This document shows, piece by piece, positions 16,216-26,256 of a DNA stretch of 64,000 nucleotides. A program made the position numbers and the translations under genes. Position 1 is the first letter of the stretch, and each line of letters starts with the position of its first letter. The stretch comes from Kiloniellaceae bacterium (GTDB taxonomy: Bacteria > Pseudomonadota > Alphaproteobacteria > Kiloniellales > Kiloniellaceae), in the NCBI GenBank assembly GCA_021776195.1, contig JAJFGK010000162.1, positions 62,001 to 126,000 on the forward strand, in the 5' to 3' direction. Under the pieces are notes generated by a model. That model made no database searches. It worked only from the letters and a program-made list of their open reading frames with translations, and was not told the origin of the DNA.

Positions 16216-16312
16216 CACCAAAGCGTCCGCCTGAGTGAGCCAACCGGCCGGAAACGGACCGGCAATCGATCGTCAAGAGTGCCACCTTTCCGATTTACAG
16301 GAGACCGACCCG

Positions 16313-17122
16313 ATGAGAACGCCCAATGTGACCTTTCGCGCGCTGCATGAAGAAAACAGCGCATTCGTCATTCCCAATCCATGGGACGTCGGCTCGGCCC
16401 GCGTCCTCGCGGGGATGGGTTTCAAAGCGCTGGCGACTACCAGCGGCGGCATGGCTTATGCGCTTGGCAAACCGGACGGGGCGGTCTTGCGCGAAGAGGC
16501 GCTCGCCCATTGCCGTGCCATTGTCGACGCGACGCCACTTCCGGTTTCGGCCGACCTCGAAAAGGGTTTTGGCGATACGCCGGAACAGATGTTTGAAATC
16601 ATCGCTGCTGCCGCGGAAACGGGTTTGGCCGGGGGTTCGATCGAGGACTACACAGGCAAACCCGATGCGCCGATTTACGACGAGTCCCTGGCGGTTGAGC
16701 GGATCAAGGCGGCCAGCGAAGCCCGCGACAGCCTTCCCACGGACTTTGTTTTGACAGCCCGCTGCGAGAGCCTTGTTTGGACCAAGTCTGGTCTTGATGC
16801 CGTCATCCGCAGATTGCAGGCTTTCGAGGCGGCAGGCGCCGACATCCTTTTTGCGCCAGGGCTAGATGACCTCGATTCGATCCGAGCTGTTGTCTCCGCG
16901 GTCGGCAAACCGGTAAATGTCGTCATGTCGACGCCTGGGCTACCATTCGGCGTTGAGGAACTCTCGGAAATCGGCGTAAAACGCATCAGTGTTGGATCGG
17001 CCTTGGCCCAGCTTGCATACGGTTCAGCGATCGCGGCGGCACGGGAAATTGCGCAGCAAGGGAGTTTCGGTTTCACCAAAGATGTTATTGACTACCAGGA
17101 ACTCGAAGCTTTCTTCGCGTAG
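16313..17122 (+). CDS. Isocitrate lyase/PEP mutase family protein
   Basis: A 269-residue TIM-barrel enzyme of the ICL/PEPM superfamily, which makes or breaks C-C or P-C bonds next to a carboxylate. Family strands are FVIPNPWDVGSARVLAGMGF, LPVSADLEKGFGDTPEQM (metal-site D and E), GGSIEDYTG and VLTARCES. The catalytic KKCGH loop of true isocitrate lyase is absent, so it belongs to the carboxyphosphonoenolpyruvate mutase/oxaloacetate-decarboxylase-like group. The ATG at 16313 is chosen because ACAGGAGA ends ten bases before it. Likely coregulated by the LysR gene upstream. Substrate unknown. Confidence 0.88.
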   Translation: MRTPNVTFRALHEENSAFVIPNPWDVGSARVLAGMGFKALATTSGGMAYALGKPDGAVLREEALAHCRAIVDATPLPVSADLEKGFGDTPEQMFEIIAAAAETGLAGGSIEDYTGKPDAPIYDESLAVERIKAASEARDSLPTDFVLTARCESLVWTKSGLDAVIRRLQAFEAAGADILFAPGLDDLDSIRAVVSAVGKPVNVVMSTPGLPFGVEELSEIGVKRISVGSALAQLAYGSAIAAAREIAQQGSFGFTKDVIDYQELEAFFA

Positions 17123-17293
17123 TCTCGAAACAACCGTGCGAAGCAGACACTAAAGTCCTGTTGTAGCTAGTCCGCGACACGGCTTGGGGCGCGGGTCATG
17201 GCTGGAGGGGCCCCGATAGCCGACTTTGGGCCGCCATGCTGCTGGTACCTGTTTTTCTGTGCAGACCCCGGTTCCGAAGAGAAGGAAAGCCCT

Positions 17294-18148
17294 CTAAGGC
17301 CAGGCCGCGACCGGCGGCAGGGACATCAGAATCGCCTCGACGTTGCCGCCGGTCTTGAGCCCGAAGGCGGTGCCGCGGTCATAGAGCAGGTTGAACTCCA
17401 CATAGCGACCCCGGCGGACCAATTGGTGCTGGCGCTGGGCCTCGCTCCAGGGTGTTTCGAAATGCCGTCGGACGATCTCGGGATAGACCTTCAGAAAGGC
17501 CCGGCCGACGTCCTGGGTGAAGGCGAAATCGGCCGCCCAGTCGGCTTCCAGATAGTCGAAGAAGATACCGCCGATGCCGCGCGCCTCGTCGCGGTGCGGG
17601 AGGAAAAAGTACTCGTCGCACCAGGCCTTGAAGCGCGCGTAGTAGGCCGGGTCGTGGGCATCGCAGGCGGCCTTGAAGGCGGCGTGAAAGGCCGTCGTGT
17701 CGGCCTCGTCGGGGACCATGGGCGTGAGGTCGGCGCCGCCGCCGAACCAGGCCTTGGAGGTGACGATGTGGCGCGTATTCATGTGCACGGCCGGGACCAG
17801 GGGCGACTGCAGGTGGGCGACCAGGGAGATGCCGCTGGCCCAGAAGCGCGGGTCCTCCTCGGCGCCGGGAATCTGCTTGGCGAACTCGGGCTGGAACTCG
17901 CCCTCGACCGTGGAGAGGTTGACCCCGACCTTCTCGAAAACCCGCCCCTTCATGACCGCCATGACTCCGCCGCCGCCGCCCGGTCGGTCCCAGGCTTGAC
18001 GGGTGAAGCGGCCGGGTGCCAGATCGGCGAAGCGTTCGGCATTGGGGCCGGACAGCGAGTCCTCCAAGGCCTCGAAGGCAGCGCAGATGTCGTCGCGCAG
18101 GCTCTCGAACCAGGCGCGCGCCCTTTGTTTGCCTTCTTCACGATCCAT
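17294..18148 (-). CDS. hemF: Oxygen-dependent coproporphyrinogen III oxidase
   Basis: Aerobic coproporphyrinogen III oxidase of about 284 residues, which decarboxylates two propionates to make protoporphyrinogen IX in haem synthesis. Recognisable family blocks are [60 protein letters not shown], and [20 protein letters not shown] near the end. I use the ATG at 18148, preceded by CAGGAGCAGGGG, over an upstream GTG at 18172. It is 12-36 bases downstream of trmL on the same strand and divergent, together with trmL, from petABC, which places haem supply beside two haem-bearing cytochrome genes. Confidence 0.95.
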   Translation of the reverse strand: MDREEGKQRARAWFESLRDDICAAFEALEDSLSGPNAERFADLAPGRFTRQAWDRPGGGGGVMAVMKGRVFEKVGVNLSTVEGEFQPEFAKQIPGAEEDPRFWASGISLVAHLQSPLVPAVHMNTRHIVTSKAWFGGGADLTPMVPDEADTTAFHAAFKAACDAHDPAYYARFKAWCDEYFFLPHRDEARGIGGIFFDYLEADWAADFAFTQDVGRAFLKVYPEIVRRHFETPWSEAQRQHQLVRRGRYVEFNLLYDRGTAFGLKTGGNVEAILMSLPPVAAWP

Positions 18149-18184
18149 CGCGTCAGCCCCTGCTCCTGTCACCCCTTGGTCCTG

Positions 18185-18688
18185 TCAGCCCTGGGCATCG
18201 TCGCCACCACCGTCGGATGGCGGAAACCCATCGATTTGCCGCAGCGCCTCGCCCAGGACCATGGCGGCGGCCTGGGCGACATTGATCGAGCGCAGACCGG
18301 GCCGCAAGGGTATCCGCAAACGGGCGGCGGCGGCGGCATGAACCGCCTCGGGCACGCCGGCCGATTCGCGTCCCAGCAGAAGGACGTCGCCGGCCGCGAA
18401 GGACCAGTCGCAATAGGACCTTTCCGCCTGGGTGGTGAGCAACAGGAGGCGTCCTTTGCGGGTTTCCTGAAAGGCCGCCCACGAGCGATGACGGACCAGG
18501 GTCGTCGCGGGCAGGTAGTCCAGGCCGGCACGCTTCAATCGCTTGTCGTCGAGGTGAAAGCCGCAGGGCTCGATCACATCCACGGGGACCCCGAGGCAGG
18601 CACCGAGTCGCAAGATCGCGCCGCAGTTTTGCGGGATGTCCGGTTGGTAGAGTGCCAGTCGCGTCACCTGTACGAATTCCTTGCCCAT
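18185..18688 (-). CDS. trmL: tRNA (cytidine(34)-2'-O)-methyltransferase
   Basis: A 167-residue SPOUT methyltransferase that 2'-O-methylates the wobble base of leucine tRNAs. The three SPOUT motifs are visible: LYQPDIPQNCGAILRLGACL (motif 1), VLLLGRESAGVPEAVH (motif 2) and IPLRPGLRSINVAQAAAMVL (motif 3, forming the trefoil-knot AdoMet site). The ATG at 18688 gives a seven-residue extension before the usual RLALYQP start; a GTG at the eighth codon is an alternative. It is followed directly by hemF and divergent from petA across 243 bases. Confidence 0.93.
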   Translation of the reverse strand: MGKEFVQVTRLALYQPDIPQNCGAILRLGACLGVPVDVIEPCGFHLDDKRLKRAGLDYLPATTLVRHRSWAAFQETRKGRLLLLTTQAERSYCDWSFAAGDVLLLGRESAGVPEAVHAAAAARLRIPLRPGLRSINVAQAAAMVLGEALRQIDGFPPSDGGGDDAQG

Positions 18689-18931
18689 GGGCCATTTAGG
18701 GTCTTTGCCTTTCCCCCGAATTTCCTCTATACCCCTGCGGCAAGAAACGGCAAGTGTGCTGATCTAATTGGCGCAATCGGCTTTTTCTTCCGCGAGGTGG
18801 GAACGACCTCCGCGCCGCGTGGCCGGCCAGACGACGATCGGGTCCTGGCGACGTCGGGTGAGGGGCAGGGGTCGGATAGGGGCGATGATCACCGGTTGTA
18901 GCGATCGATGCTTGGGTAACAGGGGAATTGC
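18689..18931. promoter_or_regulatory. Divergent trmL-hemF / petABC promoter region
   Basis: A 243-base non-coding gap between trmL (minus) and petA (plus). It must carry the promoters of both the hemF operon and the cytochrome bc1 operon. Near petA an AGGGGAA ribosome site lies seven bases before the ATG pair. I found no convincing FNR-type palindrome or other recognisable regulator box in it. Confidence 0.5.
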
Positions 18932-19480
18932 ATGATGGCAGACAGCGCGAACGCCGCGGCGCACGACGGGCAGACGCGGCGCGATTTTCTTTATTTGGCG
19001 ACCGCCGGCATGGGAGCGGTGGCCACGGTCGCGGCACTCTGGCCGGTCATCGACTCGATGAACCCCTCAGCCGACGTTCTGGCGCTGGCCTCCATCGAGG
19101 TCGATCTGACGCCGATCGAAGAAGGCCAGCGGGTGACGGTCAAGTGGCGCGGCAAGCCGGTGTTCATCGACCACCGCGGCCCGGCGCAGATCGAAGAAGC
19201 CGGGAAGGTCGATCTTGCCGATCTGCGCGACCCGCAGAGCGACGCGGATCGCGCCGAAAGGCCGGAGTGGCTCATTCTTGTCGGGGTTTGCACCCATCTT
19301 GGCTGCGTGCCTCTGGGTCAGGGCTCGGGCGAGGCCCGTGGCGAGTTCGGCGGCTGGTTCTGCCCCTGCCACGGATCGCACTACGACACCTCGGGACGCA
19401 TTCGCAAAGGCCCGGCGCCGGAAAACCTCCCGGTGCCGACCTACACCTACCTCGACGACAATAAAGTCCTGATCGGCTAA
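18932..19480 (+). CDS. petA: Ubiquinol-cytochrome c reductase Rieske iron-sulfur subunit
   Basis: The 182-residue Rieske protein of the cytochrome bc1 complex, which takes the first electron from ubiquinol and passes it to cytochrome c1. The twin-arginine motif TRRDFLYL (R16-R17) and the following hydrophobic helix form an uncleaved Tat membrane anchor. The [2Fe-2S] cluster motifs are CTHLGC at 120-125 and CPCHGSH at 144-150. A UCR_TM-type N-terminus is present. Two ATGs in tandem (18932, 18935) are both usable. It is the first gene of petABC, 26 bases upstream of petB. Confidence 0.97.
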   Translation: MMADSANAAAHDGQTRRDFLYLATAGMGAVATVAALWPVIDSMNPSADVLALASIEVDLTPIEEGQRVTVKWRGKPVFIDHRGPAQIEEAGKVDLADLRDPQSDADRAERPEWLILVGVCTHLGCVPLGQGSGEARGEFGGWFCPCHGSHYDTSGRIRKGPAPENLPVPTYTYLDDNKVLIG

Positions 19481-19506
19481 CGCCCAACCAGCGGATACTT
19501 TCAGCC

Positions 19507-20790
19507 ATGATGAACAATCCCGTGGTGAAGTGGATCGACCACCGACTCCCGATCTTCACCTTCATGAATCACGAATTGAATGAGTACCCGACACCGCGCA
19601 ATCTGAACTATTGGTGGAATTTCGGATCCCTGGCCGGGATCGTGCTGGTGATGATGATTGTCACCGGTATCATGCTGGCGATGCAGTACACCGCGCATGT
19701 CGACCATGCGTTCGTCTCGGTCGAGCGCATCATGCGCGACGTGAACTACGGCTGGTTGATTCGCTACGTCCACATGAACGGCGGCTCGTTCTTCTTCATC
19801 GCGGTCTATATTCATATGTTTCGCGGGCTTTACTATGGCTCCTACAAGGCGCCGCGCGAGTTGCTGTGGATGCTGGGCGTGGTGATCCTGCTCTTGATGA
19901 TGGCGACCGCCTTCATGGGTTATGTGCTGCCCTGGGGCCAGATGAGTTTCTGGGGCGCCACCGTCATCACCAACCTCTTTTCGGCGATCCCGATCGTCGG
20001 CGACTCGATCGTGACCTGGCTCTGGGGCGGTTTTGCGGTCGACAATCCGACCCTCAACCGCTTTTTCTCGCTGCACTACCTGATGCCCTTCGTGATCATC
20101 GGCGCCGTTGTGCTGCATCTGGTCGCGCTGCACCGCTTCGGGTCGAACAACCCCCTGGGCATCGACGCCAAGGGGCCGCAGGACAAAATACCCTTCCACC
20201 CCTACTACACGATCAAGGATCTGTTCGGGCTTGGCGTGTTCCTGCTGGTGTTTTTGGGCTTCGTCTTCTACGCGCCGAATTTCTTCGGCGAGCCGGACAA
20301 CTATATCGAGGCCAATCCCCTGAAGACCCCGGCCCATATCGTACCGGAATGGTACTTCCTGCCCTACTATGCGATCCTGCGGGCCTTCACCGTCGATTTC
20401 CTTTGGATCCCGGCCAAGCTCTGGGGCGTGCTCGCCATGTTCGCCTCGATCGGCGTGCTGTTCATTCTGCCCTGGCTCGACCGCTCGCCGGTTCGCAGCG
20501 GGTCCTTCCGGCCGCGCTTCCAGATCTTTTTCTGGCTCTTCTTCATCGACTGCATCATCCTCGGCTTCGTCGGTGCCAATTCGCCCGACGACCTGTCGCC
20601 GGTCGGTTTGAAATGGGTCTCGGTCGGACAGCTCGGCACGCTTTACTACTTCGCTCACTTCCTGATCGTCCTGCCGCTCTTGAGCGTCTTCGAACGGCCC
20701 AAGCCGCTGCCGACTTCGATCAGCGAGCCGGTTCTGGGAGGCGGCGGAAACACCGCCGCGGCCACCGCCAAGCCGATGGAGAAGGCATGA
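19507..20790 (+). CDS. petB: Cytochrome b of the bc1 complex
   Basis: The 427-residue membrane cytochrome b, carrying two haems b and both quinone sites. Eight hydrophobic helices are visible. The histidine-bearing helices include [20 protein letters not shown] and [20 protein letters not shown], and the Qo-site signature [15 protein letters not shown] contains the PEWY motif. The C-terminal 25 residues are a low-complexity Gly/Ala tail. The stop overlaps the petC start (ATGA at 20787), so translation of b and c1 is coupled. Confidence 0.97.
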   Translation: MMNNPVVKWIDHRLPIFTFMNHELNEYPTPRNLNYWWNFGSLAGIVLVMMIVTGIMLAMQYTAHVDHAFVSVERIMRDVNYGWLIRYVHMNGGSFFFIAVYIHMFRGLYYGSYKAPRELLWMLGVVILLLMMATAFMGYVLPWGQMSFWGATVITNLFSAIPIVGDSIVTWLWGGFAVDNPTLNRFFSLHYLMPFVIIGAVVLHLVALHRFGSNNPLGIDAKGPQDKIPFHPYYTIKDLFGLGVFLLVFLGFVFYAPNFFGEPDNYIEANPLKTPAHIVPEWYFLPYYAILRAFTVDFLWIPAKLWGVLAMFASIGVLFILPWLDRSPVRSGSFRPRFQIFFWLFFIDCIILGFVGANSPDDLSPVGLKWVSVGQLGTLYYFAHFLIVLPLLSVFERPKPLPTSISEPVLGGGGNTAAATAKPMEKA

Positions 20791-21605
20791 TGCGCAAGAT
20801 ACTCCTGACTGCCGCTCTGGCGGGCGCGCTGCTGGCACCGATCGCCGCGACCACGCCGACCCTGGCCGCGGGCTCCGGCGGCCCCGCGCTGCCGACCCAG
20901 AGCTGGTCCTTCCAGGGCTGGAACGGCACCTTCGACCGGGCTTCCGCCCAGCGCGGCCTGCAGGTCTACCGTGAGGTCTGCGCCAGTTGCCACTCGCTGC
21001 GCCTGGTCGCCTTCCGGCACTTGGGACCGCTCGGCTACAGCGACGATGAGCTCAAGGCCATGGCGGCCGAGATGACGGTCGAAGATGGGCCGGACGGCGA
21101 GGGCGAGATGTTCGAGCGCGCCGGCAAGCCATCGGACTACTTTCCTTCGCCCTTTCCGAACGAAGAGGCGGCCGCGGCGGGCAACGGTGGCGCCGCTCCG
21201 CCGGATCTCAGCTTGATGACCAAGGCGCGCAAGCAGGGACACGACTACCTCTATGGCCTCATGGTCGGCTATCAAGAGTTGCCGGAGAACTTCAAGGAGA
21301 TGGACGAGTACGCCTATCTCCCCGAGGACTTCGTGCCCAGCGATTCACTTTACTTCAATCCCTACTTCCCGGGCTTTCAAATCGCCATGCCGCCGCCGAT
21401 CCTAGAGGACGGCGTCGAGTACGCCGACGGCACCCCGGCCACGGTCGAACAGCAGTCCCGTGACGTCGTGACCTTCCTGGCCTGGGCGGCCGAGCCCGAG
21501 TTGGAACAGCGCAAGAGCATGGGCCTCGCGGTCATGATCTTTCTGGTCATCTTCTGCGGCATTCTGTTCGCCGCCAAGCGGCGGGTCTGGGCCGATCTGC
21601 ACTGA
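20787..21605 (+). CDS. petC: Cytochrome c1
   Basis: A 272-residue cytochrome c1, the haem c subunit that passes electrons to soluble cytochrome c. A cleavable signal peptide (residues 4-28, ending LAAGS) is followed by the covalent haem motif CASCH at 65-69; the axial methionine is probably in FQIAMPPP near residue 199. A C-terminal membrane anchor ([20 protein letters not shown]) precedes the basic tail KRRVWADLH. Tandem ATGs at 20787 and 20790 are alternative starts. It closes the petABC operon and is followed by a strong terminator. Confidence 0.96.
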   Translation: MMRKILLTAALAGALLAPIAATTPTLAAGSGGPALPTQSWSFQGWNGTFDRASAQRGLQVYREVCASCHSLRLVAFRHLGPLGYSDDELKAMAAEMTVEDGPDGEGEMFERAGKPSDYFPSPFPNEEAAAAGNGGAAPPDLSLMTKARKQGHDYLYGLMVGYQELPENFKEMDEYAYLPEDFVPSDSLYFNPYFPGFQIAMPPPILEDGVEYADGTPATVEQQSRDVVTFLAWAAEPELEQRKSMGLAVMIFLVIFCGILFAAKRRVWADLH

Positions 21606-21632
21606 CCCGAAAGTGCCGGACCCGTTGCGAGA

Positions 21633-21655
21633 GGCCGCCTCCGGGCGGCCTTTCC
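21633..21655 (+). terminator. Rho-independent terminator after petABC
   Basis: GGCCGCC (21633-21639) pairs with GGCGGCC (21644-21650) around a four-base loop and is followed by TTTCCTTTT. It lies 28 bases after the petC stop and before mtnP, separating the two transcripts. Confidence 0.85.
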
Positions 21656-21707
21656 TTTTGCCGGGGATTTGGCTTGAATGGACGTTGGCGCGCAAGGGAG
21701 ACGGTCT

Positions 21708-22600
<893 letters not shown>

Positions 22601-22604
<4 letters not shown>

Positions 22605-23701
22605 AGGTCGATGGCAAGCCACAGCGTTCGATCCAGCTCGCCGCCGACGGCGAGACGGTCAAGATCATCGATCAGACCAAGCTGCCGCACGTCTTCGAGA
22701 TGGTGCCTCTGGAGACGCTGGAAGAAGCGGCCCATGCGATCCGCGCCATGCTGGTGCGCGGCGCGCCGCTGATCGGTGCCACCGCGGCCTACGGCATGGC
22801 TCTGGCCATGCGGGCGAAGGCCGATGACGAAGCCCTGGAGGCGGCCGCCGCGACCCTGCTGGCGACCCGGCCGACGGCGGTCAACCTGCGCTGGGCGATC
22901 GACGACCTGTTGGCCCGTCTGCGGCCCCTGCCGGCCGGCGAGCGTGCCGCCACGGCCTTCCAGCGGGCGGGCGAGATCTGCGAAGAAGACGTCGAGACCA
23001 ACCGGACGATCGGCGAGCACGGCTGCCGCCTGATCGCCATCGCCGGCGACCGCAAACCGGCCGGCGAGCCGGTCCAGATCCTGACCCACTGCAACGCCGG
23101 CTGGCTGGCGACGGTCGACTGGGGCACCGCCCTGGCGCCGATCTATCAGGCCCACGACAGCGGCATCCCGGTCCACGTCTGGGTCGACGAGACCCGGCCG
23201 CGCAACCAGGGCGCCGGCCTCACCGCCTGGGAACTGGGCAAGCATGGCGTGCCCCACACCGTGATCGCCGACAACGTGGGCGGGCACCTGATGCAGCACG
23301 GCGAGGTCGACCTCTGCATCACCGGCACCGACCGGACCACGGCCCAGGGCGATGTCTGCAACAAGATCGGGACCTATCTGAAGGCGCTCTCGGCGCAAGA
23401 CAACGGGGTACCCTTTTACGTCGCCCTGCCGAGCCCGACCATCGACTGGACCATCGGCGACGGCCTGACCGAGGTGCCGATCGAACAGCGCGACGGCCGC
23501 GAGGTCGCCGAGGTCAGCGGCCGCGGGCCCGACGGCAAGGTGACCACCGTCCAGGTGGTGCCCGATGGCAGTCCGGTGGCCAACTATGCCTTCGACGTAA
23601 CCCCGGCGCGCCTGGTCTCGGCCCTGATCACCGAGCGCGGCGTCTGCCCGGCCTCCAGCGAAGGCCTTCTTTCGCTCTATCCGGAGCGACGCGAAACCTA
23701 G
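22601..23701 (+). CDS. mtnA: S-methyl-5-thioribose-1-phosphate isomerase
   Basis: A 366-residue isomerase of the eIF2B-alpha-like family that converts methylthioribose-1-phosphate to the ribulose form. Conserved blocks are [38 protein letters not shown] with the catalytic Cys, the [20 protein letters not shown] segment and [20 protein letters not shown] with the catalytic Asp. It overlaps mtnP by four bases. No further salvage genes (mtnB, C, D or K) follow, so the downstream steps must be encoded elsewhere or replaced by a shunt. Confidence 0.96.
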
Positions 23702-23800
23702 CGCCGGTCTAGTTTAGCGCGATCGGGATCAGGCCATAGGCGGCGTCAATCAAGCCGCTTCGGCCGATGGAAAACTGTCAGTATCAAGTGCTCTGAGCGG

Positions 23801-24230
23801 CTACTCGAATCTATAGGATTCCAATTCGCAAAGGTCGAGTCCGTAGTCCACCTCATCGTCACCGTCTTCGAACTCCGCCCGGATATCATAGATGCAGGTG
23901 CTAATACATCCCATACATGAGGTTGCTGCTCTCCTTCCTTCTGAGAATACCACCACGCCGATCTTTCCAATCGGTGCGGAGAGCAGCAACCTCATGTATG
24001 GGATGTATAAGGCCGTCCTCGATGATCACTGACACTTCAATGTCAACGTCGAGAATGCCGCCGTCGAGCAAGTTCTCTTCCCAAGAATTCGAACCCTCAT
24101 CGGAGACATAGAATCCAACGACGGCCTCACTCGACTCGTTGATCAGCAAGAACTCCAGATCCTCGGCCAAAGCCGGAGAAACCCAAGCCAGCGCCAATAC
24201 ACCCGCAAGCGAAAGCAGCCCTATCTTCAT
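23801..24230 (-). pseudogene. Small secreted protein gene interrupted by a palindromic element
   Basis: The ATG at 24230 opens a frame with a clear signal peptide (MKIGLLSLAGVLALAWVSPALA) followed by DLEFLLINESSEAVVGFYVS and a stretch up to SVIIEDGL. There the frame runs into an inserted 103-base element and ends at a stop at its far edge. The continuation, STCIYDIRAEFEDGDDEV then DYGLDLCELESYRFE, lies on the far side in another frame and ends at 23801. Removing the element plus one TAA copy joins the parts exactly as IEDGLSTCIYDIR. The restored 107-residue protein matches a family of small secreted proteins with two cysteines that I know only as hypothetical. Confidence 0.85.
23905..24007. 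mobile_element. 103-bp MITE-like palindromic element with TAA target duplication
   Basis: Two perfect 30-base inverted arms (23905-23934 and 23978-24007) flank a 43-base centre. The left arm starts tacatcccatacatgagg and the right arm ends cctcatgtatgggatgta. The element is bordered by TAA at 23902-23904 and 24008-24010, which looks like a 3-base target duplication. It carries no transposase frame. Removal of element plus one TAA (106 bases) restores an open reading frame, so it is an insertion and not part of the gene. In RNA it would fold into a 30-base-pair hairpin. I do not recognise the terminal sequence as a named insertion-sequence family. Confidence 0.8.
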
Positions 24231-24370
24231 TGCAATCGATCCCTTCGTTTGGCGTGGCATCAAGCCAGGCAACATAAGAACAGGGTGAACAAACAATCCG
24301 TAGGATTGATTTCCATTCCTACAGGATTGGCACGGCCCCAACCACCAGACGCCGGCCTCGTGGCTCAAGT

Positions 24371-24408
24371 CCCCAGCGGCTCATGCCCCAGCGGCTTCTG
24401 CCCCAGCG
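24371..24408. repeat. 15-bp tandem repeat after the TetR stop
   Basis: The unit ccccagcggctcatg is present in two full copies (the second reads ccccagcggcttctg) plus a partial third, directly downstream of the TetR stop codon at 24410 as read on the minus strand. It is non-coding in the TetR frame. It may have come from slippage. Confidence 0.6.
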
Positions 24409-24409
24409 T

Positions 24410-24991
24410 TCAGGCGGCCGCGGGGGGCTTCAGACTTTGCGCCACCAGCGCGGCGGCCGCCTTGCGGGCCGAGCGGGCGGCGGGGGCGCCGGGATTGACC
24501 AGGGCCGAGACCGTGGCGCCCTCCAGCAGCACCAGCAGTTCGAACGCCAGCTCGCGGGGCCTGGCCGCGCCGGCCGCCTGGGTCACTTCGCAAAGCGCGG
24601 CATAGAGCTGCTCCTTGTGGGCTCGCACCGCCTGGCGAACCTTGCTGTCCGGATCGGGAAACTCGGCCGCGGCGTTCATCAGGGGACAGCCGCGGAAATG
24701 CCGTGCCTGGAACCATTCGCCGTAGGCATCGAAGAGCGCCAGCAGGCGCGCCTCGGGATCGGATGCCAGTTGCCGCACGCGATTCTGCAGCCACGCGAAG
24801 AAGCGTTCCTGGTGGCGCTCCAGGACCGCGACGATGAGGTCGTCCTTGGAGCGAAAGTGGTTGTAGAGCGTCATCTTGGCGATGCCCGCTTCCCCCAGGA
24901 TGCGGTCGATCCCCGTGGCGTGAAAGCCCTCGGCCTTGAACAGCTCCAGAGCTTTTTCGATCAGATCGTTACGACGGCTCGGGCGGGGCAT
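24410..24991 (-). CDS. TetR/AcrR-family transcriptional regulator
   Basis: A 193-residue TetR-type repressor. The DNA-binding part is clear: RRNDLIEKALELFKAEGFHA, then TGIDRILGEAGIAKMTLYNHFRSKDDLI; the rest is a helical ligand-binding domain (C-terminal part with RGCPLMNAAAEF, typical of the YdhM/ComR-like group). The C-terminus ends in a run of Ala/Pro. No obvious target gene lies next to it: upstream is the 3' end of ychF, downstream the disrupted small secreted-protein gene. Two operator-like sequences lie upstream of the start. Confidence 0.9.
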   Translation of the reverse strand: MPRPSRRNDLIEKALELFKAEGFHATGIDRILGEAGIAKMTLYNHFRSKDDLIVAVLERHQERFFAWLQNRVRQLASDPEARLLALFDAYGEWFQARHFRGCPLMNAAAEFPDPDSKVRQAVRAHKEQLYAALCEVTQAAGAARPRELAFELLVLLEGATVSALVNPGAPAARSARKAAAALVAQSLKPPAAA

Positions 24992-25021
24992 GGCGGAACC
25001 CTTTGAAACGGGACGATTTAG

Positions 25022-25157
25022 TACCGTACAGAGCAGTCCGTATTCGTTTCAAGCTCGAAATTCGGGGGCACCGAGTTAATTAAGGAGACAATATTGTATA
25101 TAACGCCTATGGGAAAGAGCGCCAAGCGAACGAAATAAAGATACCGAACAGTCCGTT
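25022..25157. promoter_or_regulatory. Possible paired TetR operators
   Basis: TACCGTACAGAGCAGTCCGTA at 25022-25042 is a quasi-palindrome; a shorter related sequence, TACCGAACAGTCCGTT, lies at 25142-25157 overlapping the ychF stop. They share TACCGWACAG and CAGTCCGT. The first is 31 bases upstream of the TetR start and could be an autoregulatory site. The second has no adjacent promoter I can identify. Confidence 0.35.
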
Positions 25158-26255
25158 TTAGACATTGAAGCGGAAGTGCAGGACATCGCCATCCTTGACC
25201 AGATAGTCCTTGCCTTCGGCGCGCATCTTGCCGGCATCCTTGGCGCCCTGTTCGCCGCCGCAGGCGACAAAGTCGTCATAGGCAATGGTCTCGGCACGGA
25301 TGAAACCGCGCTCGAAATCGCTGTGGATGACACCGGCGGCCTGGGGCGCCCGGCTGCCGCGCCGCACGGTCCAGGCCCGGGCCTCTTTCGGGCCCACGGT
25401 GAAGAAGGTGATCAGGTCGAGGAGCCGGTAGCCGGCGCGGATCATGCGGGTCAGACCGGCCTCTTCGAGATCCAGGGTGGCGAGGAACTCGGCCTTTTCC
25501 GCCGGATCTGTCAGCATGGCGATCTCCGCCTCGATGGCCGCCGAGATGACCACGCTGGCCGCTCCTTCGGCCTCGGCCCGGGCCGCGGCCGCGACGGACT
25601 GTAGGTTACCGCTTGCGGCCTCGGCCTCGCCGACATTGGCCACATAGAGCAGCGGCTTGGCGGTCAGCAATTGGAGCTGACGGAACAGCGGCGTCTCGTT
25701 TTCGCTCAAGGTCAGCTTGCGCGCCGGCTGGCCCTCGGCCAGCAGGACCGCGACGCGCTCGAGCAGGGCGAGCCTGGCCTTGGCCTCCTTTTCGCCGCCG
25801 CGCGCGCGCTTGACCGCACTGTCCTTCTGGCGCTCCACGGACTCCAGGTCGGCCAGCAGCAGCTCGGTCTCGACGATCTCCGCGTCGCGCAGGGGGTCGA
25901 CCGAGCCTTCGACGTGGGTGACCTCGCCCTCGAAACAGCGCAGCACCTCGACGACGGCGTCGACCTCGCGGATATTGGCCAGGAACTGGTTGCCCAGACC
26001 CTCGCCCTTGGAGGCGCCGCGCACCAGCCCGGCGATATCGACGAACTCGAGCTGGGTCGGAAGCACCTTGGCCGACTTGCCGAGCCGGGCCAGGGTCTCC
26101 AGGCGCTCATCGGGCACCGCGACGCGCCCGACATTGGGCTCGATGGTGCAGAAGGGGTAGTTCGCCGCTTCCGCGGCGGCGGTCTGCGTCAAGGCGTTGA
26201 AAAGGGTCGACTTGCCGATGTTGGGCAGGCCGACGATGCCGCAGTTGAAACCCAT
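25158..26255 (-). CDS. ychF: Redox-regulated ATPase/GTPase YchF
   Basis: A 365-residue P-loop NTPase of the Obg/YchF family, ribosome-associated and linked to stress responses; in several species it hydrolyses ATP rather than GTP. GLPNIGKSTLFNALT carries the P-loop near residue 9, VDIAGLVRGASKGEGLGNQF is the switch/G3 region, and the C-terminal TGS-like domain ends the protein (ITFFTVGPKEARAWTV, then the DGDVLHFRFNV end). It is the last gene of prs-rplY-pth-ychF; the pth stop is one base away from its start. Confidence 0.96.
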   Translation of the reverse strand: MGFNCGIVGLPNIGKSTLFNALTQTAAAEAANYPFCTIEPNVGRVAVPDERLETLARLGKSAKVLPTQLEFVDIAGLVRGASKGEGLGNQFLANIREVDAVVEVLRCFEGEVTHVEGSVDPLRDAEIVETELLLADLESVERQKDSAVKRARGGEKEAKARLALLERVAVLLAEGQPARKLTLSENETPLFRQLQLLTAKPLLYVANVGEAEAASGNLQSVAAAARAEAEGAASVVISAAIEAEIAMLTDPAEKAEFLATLDLEEAGLTRMIRAGYRLLDLITFFTVGPKEARAWTVRRGSRAPQAAGVIHSDFERGFIRAETIAYDDFVACGGEQGAKDAGKMRAEGKDYLVKDGDVLHFRFNV

Positions 26256-26256
26256 G

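Noticed and set aside
23801..23995. Separate 64-residue minus-strand protein
   Set aside because: Its first half is translated from the inserted element; only the second half is real, as the C-terminus of the interrupted gene.
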